Part shown: one piece after another, positions 15,878 to 23,878 of the stretch
How positions within the stretch are numbered: the stretch's first letter is position 1
Layout of the letters: each line of letters begins with the position of its first letter
Assembly (NCBI GenBank): GCA_028280485.1
Contig: JANQLS010000198.1
Location: 60,510 to 124,509, forward strand
Direction of reading: 5' to 3'
DNA from: Planctomycetota bacterium
GTDB taxonomy: Bacteria; Planctomycetota; UBA8108; JACQVS01
DNA: 64,000 nucleotides
Program-made: the position numbers and the translations under genes
Notes under the pieces: generated by a model
Databases searched by the model: none
What the model saw: only the letters and a program-made list of their open reading frames with translations
Told to the model about the DNA's origin: nothing

Positions 15878-17956
15878 ATGCAGTGCTCATTGATTGGAAA
15901 TTTAGACTTAGAGAAGATTCGAATTATCTTCAGCAAATTGATCGAAGACAATCCCAGGTCTACCTGGCTGATCAGCGATGGTGAAGATGAAAAAGTCATC
16001 TTTTTCAATTCTGGAAGTATTGCGATTTACGCTAGTTCGGGACGCGCTATTTGTTCTGTAGAAGACTATCTTCTCAAAAAGGGTGATATCACTTCTGAGC
16101 AATTGGATCAGGCTAAAAAGATTCAGGCTCGTAAAGAGGGTAGCCTTCTCGTGAAAGTTCTTCATGAGTCGGAATTCCTCAATCAAACCATCTATCAAGA
16201 GCGAGTTGAAGAGCTCCTCTTGGGTGCACTGAATGACACCGTGGTATGGGAAGGGGCGCACACGGAATTCTACGAAGGGAATCCACCCAGCTTTTTCCAT
16301 GACCAAGAAGCCGTTTTTACTGGGACGGTCGATGTGAGTCAGTTGGTCACCAAGGCGTTGATGTTCTTAGAAAACTGGTCAGAACAAAAAGAACAGCTCC
16401 TCTCAGAAAAGGCGAGTCCCCGCGTTAATCCATCCTGCCCTGACTTAAATGATGATGATCCCAACTCCAAGCTACTCGGGCACTTTCTTGCACATATCAA
16501 CGGGAAAAACACTATTCGAGAGATTCAATTTTTAGGTGGTTTGGGTTTAGAGAAAACTTACTCCGTACTTTGCGATGGAGTAGATAAAGAAATTTTCAAA
16601 ATTGAGCCTCCTACGAAGCTTGAATTCTCCAACCCCAGTGCGGTCTGGAAAGAGATTGAAAGACTGGAGAGTAATGTCCCGAGTTTATATCTACCGGCTT
16701 TAGCTCAGCATCATCTACTGACTCTATTCGAGCATTTAGATTCACCGCCCTTGGTGAGTCGTCAGATGCAAGTGATCGGTATTTCTCGGCTTCAACAAGG
16801 AAAACCAGATCGTGCGATCGATTGGCTAAGAAAAGCAGTAAAAACCTACCCTGAAAATCTTTCCGCCCACGAATCTCTCATCGAGGTGTTCTTCACTCTC
16901 GGGCAAGAAGAGGTCGCCTTTAACGAAGTGAATGCATTAGTTAAAAGGCTCATCAATTTTCGAATGTACGAGGCCGCGGAGCGACAGTTAAATGGGATTC
17001 TAAAGCGTTTTCCCAAACGTCAAGACTTGCGTTTAACCTTGGTCGAGTTAAATATTTTTCTCGATCAAAATGATGAAGCTATCAGGGATCTTTTGTACTT
17101 GGCTTATCAAAAAGTAGAGCATACGAGTTGGGATGAGGCTTTTGAGTATTTCAATCGGGTGAAAGAACTCGATCCCCTCAACGATGATGCAAAGAAAGGG
17201 CTCAAGAAAGTTCAAAATGCCCTTCGTAAGGGTAAGAAATTAATCTTAAGTCGATCCTGCGCTGCCTGTGCGGTCATTCTACTTGGATTATGGTTTGTAA
17301 GCGATGGCTTAACCAAACGCTCTTGGGCCGAAGCCCAATCTGAAATTCGAGACCAAGTGGAGTCTGGAGATTTAAAAGGTGGCTTGGAGCGAGTAGGGCA
17401 AATTGCCCAAAAATATCCGAATCTTCGCGGGCCAGAATTGTTGAGAGTTCAGGAAAAGCTCTTCAGCGAGAAGTTCTTTAATCTGGATAAATCGATGCGA
17501 GAAGCTGTCGAACTCAGCGATCAAGGGCGCTGCATCGAAGCCATCGAAATTCTTATCAATGTCAAATCGAACACCTTAGTCGAGGAGCAAAAGGACAAAG
17601 CTTCAAAATTGCTCAACGATATAAAAAACTTTCGAAAAGCTTGGCTAAAAGTCCGAAGCAGCTCTCGAAAGCATCTCGAGGCCAATTTTAGAAAAGAAGC
17701 TTTTAGCTTGGCGCATCGATTGATTCAAGGCTATCCCGAAGGGGCGATGGGGCTGCAGGTTCCCCTGTTGATTCAAACTCGAAATCCGGGAGCCCGAGTG
17801 AGGCTGGACGGAGAAGATTGGGGGTACTCGCCCACCTGGATTATTTTGGAGTACGGTGCGAATCAAGAGATCGAGATTATCCCCGATTCAGGGCGAGCTA
17901 AAAAATTTAAGAATCTGTTAAAAACGAAATCATTTAATGTGATCTTAGATATCTAA
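15878..17956 (+). CDS. PATAN/DUF4388-like, TPR and PEGA domain membrane protein
   Basis: The 692-residue product starts MQCSLIGNLDLEKI. The first 130 residues have the look of the DUF4388/PATAN module (IFFNSGSIAIYASSG, VEDYLLKKGDITSEQLDQA, IYQERVEELLLGALN). A second segment (about 205-250) resembles the paired winged-helix-like part. TPR-type helical repeats run from about 285 to 450 (GKPDRAIDWLRKAVKTYPENLSA, NDEAIRDLLYLAY, AFEYFNRVKELDPLNDDAK). One TM helix is at about 460-480. An outer helical region follows, then a C-terminal PEGA-like beta domain (about 625-690: NPGARVRLDGEDWGYSPTW). It is divergent from the kinase homologue, with which it shares the N-terminal theme. A signalling or envelope scaffold role is inferred. 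Confidence 0.75.
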   Translation: MQCSLIGNLDLEKIRIIFSKLIEDNPRSTWLISDGEDEKVIFFNSGSIAIYASSGRAICSVEDYLLKKGDITSEQLDQAKKIQARKEGSLLVKVLHESEFLNQTIYQERVEELLLGALNDTVVWEGAHTEFYEGNPPSFFHDQEAVFTGTVDVSQLVTKALMFLENWSEQKEQLLSEKASPRVNPSCPDLNDDDPNSKLLGHFLAHINGKNTIREIQFLGGLGLEKTYSVLCDGVDKEIFKIEPPTKLEFSNPSAVWKEIERLESNVPSLYLPALAQHHLLTLFEHLDSPPLVSRQMQVIGISRLQQGKPDRAIDWLRKAVKTYPENLSAHESLIEVFFTLGQEEVAFNEVNALVKRLINFRMYEAAERQLNGILKRFPKRQDLRLTLVELNIFLDQNDEAIRDLLYLAYQKVEHTSWDEAFEYFNRVKELDPLNDDAKKGLKKVQNALRKGKKLILSRSCAACAVILLGLWFVSDGLTKRSWAEAQSEIRDQVESGDLKGGLERVGQIAQKYPNLRGPELLRVQEKLFSEKFFNLDKSMREAVELSDQGRCIEAIEILINVKSNTLVEEQKDKASKLLNDIKNFRKAWLKVRSSSRKHLEANFRKEAFSLAHRLIQGYPEGAMGLQVPLLIQTRNPGARVRLDGEDWGYSPTWIILEYGANQEIEIIPDSGRAKKFKNLLKTKSFNVILDI

Positions 17957-17978
17957 AGATGCGATTAGATTCAACTCA

Positions 17979-19124
17979 TCAGTCTCGGAGTTTGGCTTCA
18001 AAGCCTTGTTGAGTCAAAACAGTTAAAGCACTCTCTGCTTCACGCCGAGTCGAGAATGCGAGCCTCAGTGTCCCCCCCTCATTCTCTCGCATTTTCAGAA
18101 TCTCTATGTCTTTGATATTGAGATTCGCACCAGCTAATGAAGAAGTAATATCGGCGATCAGGCCTGGCCGATCTTCAATTAAAACTAAAATGGCCCATAG
18201 GGGACGCAAAAATCCTTTTGTATCGAGTGGGATTTGGGATCGAGTTTGAGCCGCGTGATCGAATCGATCTCTCAATTCTTCGTTACCCACTTCCTCACAA
18301 GTTTTTTGAAGTTGTTGGGTGAACAATTGAGCGATTTCCCGAACTTCGGTCTTATTCGTTTTATAAATATCTCTCCAAATATCGAAGGGGCTCGAAGCAA
18401 TTCGCGTCATATCGCGAAATCCTCCCGCCGCGAACCGAATGCCTTGGTCTCGGTGTTCACCGAGCTCATCAAGGAGATTCACTAAGCTAACGGCGAGCAG
18501 TTGAGGTAAGTGACTGATCGCTGCGGCGAGTCGATCGTGAACTTCAGCTTGGAGAACGACCATCCTCGCACCGACTTCCCCTAAGAACTTGCCCAGCTTT
18601 TCCACTTCTTCCCAGGGAACTCCAGGGGCGGGAGTGAGGGCGTAAATGGAATTTTGAAAGAGGAAGGGGTCACGAGCCGCTAAGCCATTTTTTTCTGAGC
18701 CCGCCATCGGGTGCCCACCGATGAAGTGAAATCCCTTTTGCAGATGATTTCTCGCATGCTCAACGATCTGCTTTTTCGTGCTGCCGACATCGGTGATGAC
18801 CTTGACGTTGCCCGCCTGAGCTTGAAGCTTTCCGATGGTTTCGAGGTGTTTAAAAATCGTTTCGATCGGGGAGCACAGGATCGTCAATCCCGTCTTTTCA
18901 ACCGCTTCGTGAAGGCGGTCGTAGGGCATTCCCTCATCGATAACATTTACTTTCAGCGCTTCTGAAAGGGTGGTCTCTCGGCTGACTCCAACGATGCGTC
19001 CGGTGTAGCCGGATCGTCTTAACGCCACTGCGAGTGAGCTTCCAATTAAGCCCAAGCCTACGATGGCGATATCACCGTAGCTTGAAAGAACTGAGGATGG
19101 GGTTGGGCTTTTAGGAGAAGCCAT
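17979..19124 (-). CDS. tyrA: Prephenate dehydrogenase with C-terminal ACT domain
   Basis: TyrA oxidatively decarboxylates prephenate to 4-hydroxyphenylpyruvate with NAD+ in tyrosine synthesis. The Rossmann motif VGLGLIGSSLA is at about 22-32. The dehydrogenase signatures are ITDVGSTKKQIVE and FIGGHPMAGSEKNG (substrate-binding GHPMxG). The ACT domain at about 310-380 (LVLIEDRPGLIADITSSLA..ANLNIKDIEI) is the usual site of feedback control by tyrosine. At 381 residues it is a monofunctional TyrA with no chorismate mutase. It is convergent with the PATAN gene and divergent from the amino-acid oxidase at 19255. Confidence 0.93.
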   Translation of the reverse strand: MASPKSPTPSSVLSSYGDIAIVGLGLIGSSLAVALRRSGYTGRIVGVSRETTLSEALKVNVIDEGMPYDRLHEAVEKTGLTILCSPIETIFKHLETIGKLQAQAGNVKVITDVGSTKKQIVEHARNHLQKGFHFIGGHPMAGSEKNGLAARDPFLFQNSIYALTPAPGVPWEEVEKLGKFLGEVGARMVVLQAEVHDRLAAAISHLPQLLAVSLVNLLDELGEHRDQGIRFAAGGFRDMTRIASSPFDIWRDIYKTNKTEVREIAQLFTQQLQKTCEEVGNEELRDRFDHAAQTRSQIPLDTKGFLRPLWAILVLIEDRPGLIADITSSLAGANLNIKDIEILKMRENEGGTLRLAFSTRREAESALTVLTQQGFEAKLRD

Positions 19125-19254
19125 AATCTGAATCTAATTGAATCTGGTTGAAACCGAATGAAATCTGATGATTTTGGGTGACCCAAAGTGTTCATCGGGA
19201 TGATAGGTCGTTTATACTCTCGAAGTAACCCTTAATCATAGCGATATTTTTAAA

Positions 19255-20349
19255 ATGAAAAAACCGCAATACTGCGTCTTTGGTGCTGGAATCATCGGTT
19301 TATGCGTAGCTCGAAGATTGAGACAAGCTGGAGTTTCGGTCTGTGTGATCGACCCTCGCGACTTAGGGCAAGGAGCAACGGGAGCCTCTGCAGGATTATT
19401 AGAACCTCCGATGAAGCCTCGTTCTCCTTTTCAACTCGCTCGGCATGCCAGTTTCGAAGGGTACTCTCAATTTGTTGAGGATCTAAATCGAGAGTCTCAA
19501 TATGAAATTGAGTTTCAGCACCTCCCTCATGTTCATCTGGCGTTGACGGACGAAGAAGTCGATAAGTTTAAACGGTGGGAGAGTGCGGCCGGGAGTGAGG
19601 AACAAAGTGCGTTCTGGTTGGAGGCTCAGGAAGCCACTGAACGATGGCGTCAATTGAGCTCTCAGGTTAAAGGAGCTTGGGTTCATGATCGAGGGGCGTG
19701 GGTTTATCCTCCGGATCTCCTTTGGGCATTGAAGACCGTCCTTGAGGATCAAGATGTTCCTCTTTACCTTCAAATTCAAAATTTAGAAATCGAACCTAAA
19801 ACGGATGGTCAGGTTCAATTGCGATTCCTCAATTCTTCACAGTCTGAAATTCAGTTCGATTCGGTCATCCCCATCCTTTGCGCAGGAGCTTGGACGCCAG
19901 CAATCTTAAAGCAACTGGATCTCTTTCCCGAGTTTGAAATTCAGGCGATTCGAGGGCAGATGGTGGAGCTTCAAGCTGATTTTCAGATCGAAGCTATTTT
20001 CCATCTTGAAAACAGGTATCTCTATTTTAGAGAGGGGAATCGTCTGCTGATCGGGGCGACGACAGAAGAAGCAGGTTTTGATGAAAACATTTACTCCGCT
20101 GAAACCGATTCTCTTTTAGACACGGCTTCGAAGGCATTTTCCATCGATTCATTCTCAGTCTTGAACACTTGGTGTGGGTTGCGTCCCAAGGTCCTGAGGC
20201 GAGGAGGGGCGTGGCTGAGAACTGAATTCCCGATACTGTTAGCAGGACATTACAAAAACGGAATCTTAGGTGGCCCGCGGGATGCCGATCTCTTAGTTTC
20301 GAAATTGACAGGGAACCCACTTGAGAGCTTTTCACCCTTCAAAGAATAG
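19255..20349 (+). CDS. FAD-dependent DAO-family oxidoreductase (glycine oxidase/ThiO-like)
   Basis: The 364-residue product opens with an FAD-binding GxGxxG (CVFGAGIIGLCVARRL) followed by VIDPRDLGQGATGASAGLLEP. This matches the D-amino-acid oxidase/glycine oxidase family, as do the later LCAGAWTP, AIRGQMVEL and LLIGATTEEAGFD with the C-terminal GLRPKV and GHYKNGILGGP. ThiO-type glycine oxidase for thiazole synthesis is possible, but no thi genes are adjacent, so the substrate stays open. The ATG at 19255 is preceded by an AT-rich leader. Confidence 0.8.
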   Translation: MKKPQYCVFGAGIIGLCVARRLRQAGVSVCVIDPRDLGQGATGASAGLLEPPMKPRSPFQLARHASFEGYSQFVEDLNRESQYEIEFQHLPHVHLALTDEEVDKFKRWESAAGSEEQSAFWLEAQEATERWRQLSSQVKGAWVHDRGAWVYPPDLLWALKTVLEDQDVPLYLQIQNLEIEPKTDGQVQLRFLNSSQSEIQFDSVIPILCAGAWTPAILKQLDLFPEFEIQAIRGQMVELQADFQIEAIFHLENRYLYFREGNRLLIGATTEEAGFDENIYSAETDSLLDTASKAFSIDSFSVLNTWCGLRPKVLRRGGAWLRTEFPILLAGHYKNGILGGPRDADLLVSKLTGNPLESFSPFKE

Positions 20350-20386
20350 ATACCGTCTTGAAGGTCTGAGTTTGGAACTCGCTAAC

Positions 20387-21409
20387 TTACCTTTTCAATA
20401 AACCCGCCTCTACAGCTTGATCGATAGAAGAGGTCACTTCTTTGACATTATTTCCTTGGAATATGAGTTTATAAGATCGGTTTTTAATTTTATCCAAATC
20501 TAAAGTGCCCGATCCGGGAGGCAGTCCATAGTATTGGCTTCCCACTTGATAGATATCACAGCCCTGGTAGACGATAAGGGATTTTGGTGTAGAAGAAGAT
20601 TCATTCGGGGCGGAGGTTTTCTTTATCGTGACTTTAGGTTCTTCGTTGGTCTTCGGTTGAGTGATGACGGTCTTAGGGGTGTTGCTTTTGCTTTTAGCTT
20701 CTTTAGCAATTTCAACGAGGTTGTTAATTTCTGATATCGGCGCTTTGAACCATAGGGGATGAGTTCTGTTCGATTCGCTGTTCGTAGTGAGAGTGAAACC
20801 TTTTGGTAGTTGTAAGCTGTAACCACTATTAAACATTCGAGTGGGCTTACGATAAAACCGCATCGACTTGGGATCGACATCATCGGGGAGGAATCGCTCC
20901 TCGATCATGTCGATGGCAAGATCGACCTTCCCCTCTTCTTCGCTGAAAAGGACTCCAGAAGTGAGATATACACCCGTGAAGATGGCTACTCGTTCCATGC
21001 GGTGAACCAAAAAGCGAAGTCTCTGAGCAGAAGTTAAATTGGGGAGATGCTTGGCTAAAGCTTCGGCTAAATCCCAAACAATTCTCTCGTGAATGAGGGA
21101 CCCTTGGTGGTCATCCAATAACAATCGACTTTCTCGATATGAGACACTGGCAAACAGTGCGGCGAGTTGATGGACATCTAAGTCGATAATGGGGTGTTGA
21201 AGTCCTTGATCTACCGGTTCACGTTCCTCGCCTCGATATTCCTCGAGGTATATGGAAACAAAGTCGTTTGATTCGAGCAATTCCGCTTGTTTCCAGCCAA
21301 CGGTAACGCAGGAGTTAAGACTCAGTAAGGCAACGAGTAGGACCAGGGATTTCGACATTGGAATGATGTTGAGAAATTTCGTGAATGGCGAGTCTTGTCT
21401 TGCCTTCAT
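20387..21409 (-). CDS. Putative lipoprotein with Pro/Lys/Ser-rich linker, unknown function
   Basis: The signal SKSLVLLVALLSLNSC ends with a lipobox Cys (residue 34 from the first Met, residue 17 from the second). ATG 21409 has a good GGAG eight bases upstream, so it is preferred. ATG 21358 would give a shorter, more standard signal. Residues 45-190 are a helical domain without a family match. A disordered linker (KSKSNTPKTVITQPKTNEEPKVTIKK) precedes a small C-terminal domain of about 65 residues (YQGCDIYQVGSQYYGLPPGSG...). It is convergent with the DAO gene. Confidence 0.7.
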   Translation of the reverse strand: MKARQDSPFTKFLNIIPMSKSLVLLVALLSLNSCVTVGWKQAELLESNDFVSIYLEEYRGEEREPVDQGLQHPIIDLDVHQLAALFASVSYRESRLLLDDHQGSLIHERIVWDLAEALAKHLPNLTSAQRLRFLVHRMERVAIFTGVYLTSGVLFSEEEGKVDLAIDMIEERFLPDDVDPKSMRFYRKPTRMFNSGYSLQLPKGFTLTTNSESNRTHPLWFKAPISEINNLVEIAKEAKSKSNTPKTVITQPKTNEEPKVTIKKTSAPNESSSTPKSLIVYQGCDIYQVGSQYYGLPPGSGTLDLDKIKNRSYKLIFQGNNVKEVTSSIDQAVEAGLLKR

Positions 21410-21849
21410 GAATTGCGCTCCAGGGTATTTAAAATGGGTCTGATCGTTTCAGCGAAAGTAATGTTAGTGATTACCGATTGGACCAGGATAATTTGAGTTT
21501 TGATCCTTCAGAAGAATAGATAACAAAACAGGTTTTGAGCTCTTTATCAATCTTTCTCAAAGAATACTCCAGGTCTCATAATCTTTAAGGGATCTTTCCG
21601 TGTCATCGAGTGAAAAAAGCCTCGACTATGAACCCCTCAATGACCGCCAAAAATACCCCTAACTCAAGGAAATTTGGTGGAATTAATGAGAGCTTAAATC
21701 AAGTATTCCTCTCCTCGATTTAAATTATAAGTCTTTTATTTAAATGATCTTGCGGTGGTGCGTCAGATTGATGCAAATTTTTTTAAAAAACAACGCTTGT
21801 AAAAGAACTCAACCTTTGGGATATTTGCCAGTGCCCACAACTGCCCCAG

Positions 21850-21887
21850 GGCGCTCTTCGGACTCCTTCTGAAGGGCGCCTTTTTTT
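21850..21887 (+). terminator. Terminator-like hairpin with T run
   Basis: Arms GGCGCTCTTC (21850-21859) and GAAGGGCGCC (21871-21880) form a stem with one G-T pair, followed by seven T. No plus-strand gene ends nearby: the DAO gene stops 1.5 kb upstream and the gene between is on the minus strand. It could therefore terminate a small untranslated RNA or be part of the repeat cluster. Confidence 0.5.
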
Positions 21888-21902
21888 GTGCCCAGTCATA
21901 AT

Positions 21903-22170
21903 GGTCGTCGCTATCGGCGACTCCATCGTGCAAGTTCGGCTCCGCCTCACGCACTCCCTGAAGGCCGTTTTTTTTGGTCGTCGCTATCGGCGACTCCATC
22001 GCACAAGTTCGCCTGCGCCTCACGCACTCCCTGAAGGCCGTTTTTTTTGGTCGTCGCTATCGGCGACTCCATCGCGCAAGTTCGCCTGCGGCTCACGCAC
22101 TCCCCAGTAATGATGGTCGCTTCGCTCCATCGTGCAAGTTCGGCTTGCGCCTCACGCACTTCCTGAAGGA
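21903..22170. repeat. Tandem array of a 73-bp unit (three full copies, one degenerate)
   Basis: The unit begins GGTCGTCGCTATCGGCGACT, continues CCATCGxxCAAGTTCGxCTxC and ends with CTCACGCACTCCCTGAAGGCC and a T run. Copies start at 21903, 21976 and 22049 (spacing exactly 73), with a degenerate copy at 22115. Each unit contains an internal palindrome (GTCGTCGCTATCGGCGAC). A related palindrome occurs at 47785-47820. There are no unique spacers, so it is not a CRISPR array. Confidence 0.9.
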
Positions 22171-22183
22171 AGATGCCGCTTTT

Positions 22184-22218
22184 TAGTGGTAGGCTCGACC
22201 TTCGGGCCGTACGTAGCG
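22184..22218. repeat. Family B single half-element
   Basis: TAGTGGTAGGCTCGACCTTC followed by GGGCCGTACGTAGCG matches the left end of the family B elements at 13317 and 26493. No inverted partner was found nearby. Confidence 0.75.
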
Positions 22219-22392
22219 ATTCGGCTTTGCTGTCTCCACCCGCCTTGAATAACCCGTTCGGTCCTGCTTCTCAATTAAACCTCTTTTTTATCATAGGTTT
22301 ACAGCGCTGCCTTCGCTGTCTCAAGGGGAGGTTGTGAATTTTTAGATTTCTATGGAATCAATATTCATGACACAGACTTAAGCACCTGTATT

Positions 22393-22533
22393 AATAAGCC
22401 CGGAGCGTAAGCGACGGGACAATGCTAAAGTATTTCGTGGTTGGGAATTAAAGACCTGAGTTATCCCTTAAGACGTACCGATTGGGATTCATCCTGATGA
22501 CGTATCCCGTCGCTTACGCTCCGGGCTTACTAA
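22393..22533. repeat. Family D inverted-repeat pair (CCCGGAGCGTAAGCGACGGGA)
   Basis: The left arm AATAAGCCCGGAGCGTAAGC through GACGGGA (22393-22419) is mirrored by TCCCGTCGCTTACGCTCCGG through GCTTACTAAT (22505-22533). The spacer is 85 bp. The arms are almost exact reverse complements (one mismatch). No other copy of this family is in the window. Confidence 0.9.
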
Positions 22534-22683
22534 TGTATTTCGGAAAAATTCACAGTTACGGGGTGAGTCGACTACTAACCGACTACTTTGCCATAACTAG
22601 TTCCACATAGATTGAATAAGAGGTTAGAATAGATAGTTGGATATTTTCCTTATCAACTTAGGGTTACCGCGCAGTCGGCCACT

Positions 22684-23868
22684 ATGGGAAACAAAAAGAA
22701 CTCCTCAACTTCAGACTCATTGAAAAAGAATGGCGATTTTTCTCGTCGCCAGTTCTTGATGAGTTCTGCTGGATTTGCTGGCGCCTCTATCGGAGTGGGA
22801 GTGTCGAGGAAAGGTCAAGCTTCCCCATCAGAAAAGCCCCTTCAGATTGCGCTTATCGGGCTTGGCAAACGAGGCTTCCAATTCCTTTCACTCGTTCTGG
22901 ATCATCCCGAAGTTCAGCTAAAGGCTTTGGTCGACCCCGATCCCCAACGATTGGGCCGCGCTAAAAAAATAGCCGCTCAAAAGGGCCTGTTAACTTATCG
23001 AGACACCGGCCCGCTCTCTCGTTTGGCTCAGGCGGAAGAACTGGACGCAGTCGTTATCGCCTCGCCTCCAGAGCATCATGTCTCTCAGGCGCTCTTTTGC
23101 CTTGGGGCCGGCCTTCACACTTATCTCGAAAAACCTCTCGCATTAAATCTCGACGATGCCCTCAAGCTTTGTGAGTTTTCCGAGATAGCTCTCAAAGAGA
23201 AAAAAATTCTACAAATCGGTTATCAACGCCGATACAGCCCTCGATATCGAGCATCGGTAGAGTCGATTCACTCGGGAACTCAAGCCATTTCGTTTATCAA
23301 AAGCCAATGGCACACTCCTGGGCATCCCGGTAAGCGAAAGCCTTGGCTTTTAGATTCCAAACGATCGGGTGGACTTTTGCTCGAACAGGTGAGCCATCAA
23401 TTTGATCTCTTCAATTGGGTCTGGGAAACACATCCCCAAAAAGTTATCGCAGTCGGTCAAATTGAGAAGGATACCTCTCACCCTTCAGAGCAGATTGCCC
23501 TCAATCTGATCTATCCACAAGGGATGGTTCAGATGAGCTTGTTTACTGGCGCCGTCTCAGACCGTCGTTTTGGGGGAATTCAAGAAGTTGCCATGGGTGA
23601 TCGCTGTGGGATCGATCTCGGTCAAGCCTTGAAGTTTGGTCCTGAAGGAAAAGCCCATTCATTGAGTGAAGGTGGGGGAAGTGATACGCGCTTGGCTTTC
23701 GATGCCTTTATCGAAAGTGCTAAGAAAGGTCAAAAGCCCCTCGCGAATGCAGATTCAGCTCTTCGAGCTGCACAGGTTGCTTGGTTAGCCGAGACTGCCC
23801 TTCATTCCGAATCATCAGTGGCGCTTTGGGCTGATCATTTTGGAGCCGACTCACCGTCAGAGGTGTGA
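22684..23868 (+). CDS. Tat-exported Gfo/Idh/MocA-family oxidoreductase (1)
   Basis: The N-terminus carries a twin-arginine signal, SRRQFLMSSAGFAGA (RR at 21-22). The NAD(P)-binding fold follows: IALIGLGKRGFQF (about 55-67), LVDPDPQRLGRA and VVIASPPEHHVSQA. The family EKP motif is YLEKPLAL (E149-K150-P151). RSGGLLLEQVSHQFDLFNW is the conserved G(G/L)xxxDxxxH-type helix. At 394 residues it has the usual length. The oxidation of a sugar or polyol in the periplasm is inferred from the family; the substrate is unknown. The next gene's coding frame begins 10 bp after its stop. Confidence 0.88.
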   Translation: MGNKKNSSTSDSLKKNGDFSRRQFLMSSAGFAGASIGVGVSRKGQASPSEKPLQIALIGLGKRGFQFLSLVLDHPEVQLKALVDPDPQRLGRAKKIAAQKGLLTYRDTGPLSRLAQAEELDAVVIASPPEHHVSQALFCLGAGLHTYLEKPLALNLDDALKLCEFSEIALKEKKILQIGYQRRYSPRYRASVESIHSGTQAISFIKSQWHTPGHPGKRKPWLLDSKRSGGLLLEQVSHQFDLFNWVWETHPQKVIAVGQIEKDTSHPSEQIALNLIYPQGMVQMSLFTGAVSDRRFGGIQEVAMGDRCGIDLGQALKFGPEGKAHSLSEGGGSDTRLAFDAFIESAKKGQKPLANADSALRAAQVAWLAETALHSESSVALWADHFGADSPSEV

Positions 23869-23878
23869 GGCTGTCCTG

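Larger units (their letters stand above)
21410..22683. other. 1.27-kb repeat-rich intergenic region
   Basis: This is the longest gene-free stretch in the window. It contains a terminator-like hairpin (21850-21887), a 73-bp tandem array (21903-22170), a single family B half-element (22184-22218) and a family D inverted-repeat pair (22393-22533). Short frames within the array are by-products of the repeat and are not called. The remaining bases show nothing I can name. Confidence 0.7.

Noticed and set aside
21903..22170. CRISPR array
   Set aside because: Units are contiguous 73-bp copies without unique spacers, and there are no cas genes.
21763..22186. Several overlapping short frames on both strands, with similar repeated proteins
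   Set aside because: They are created by the 73-bp tandem repeat; frames repeat because the DNA repeats and 73 is not a multiple of 3.
23840..23878. TTG start of the glycosyltransferase within the preceding gene
   Set aside because: ATG 23879 gives no overlap and a better N-terminus.
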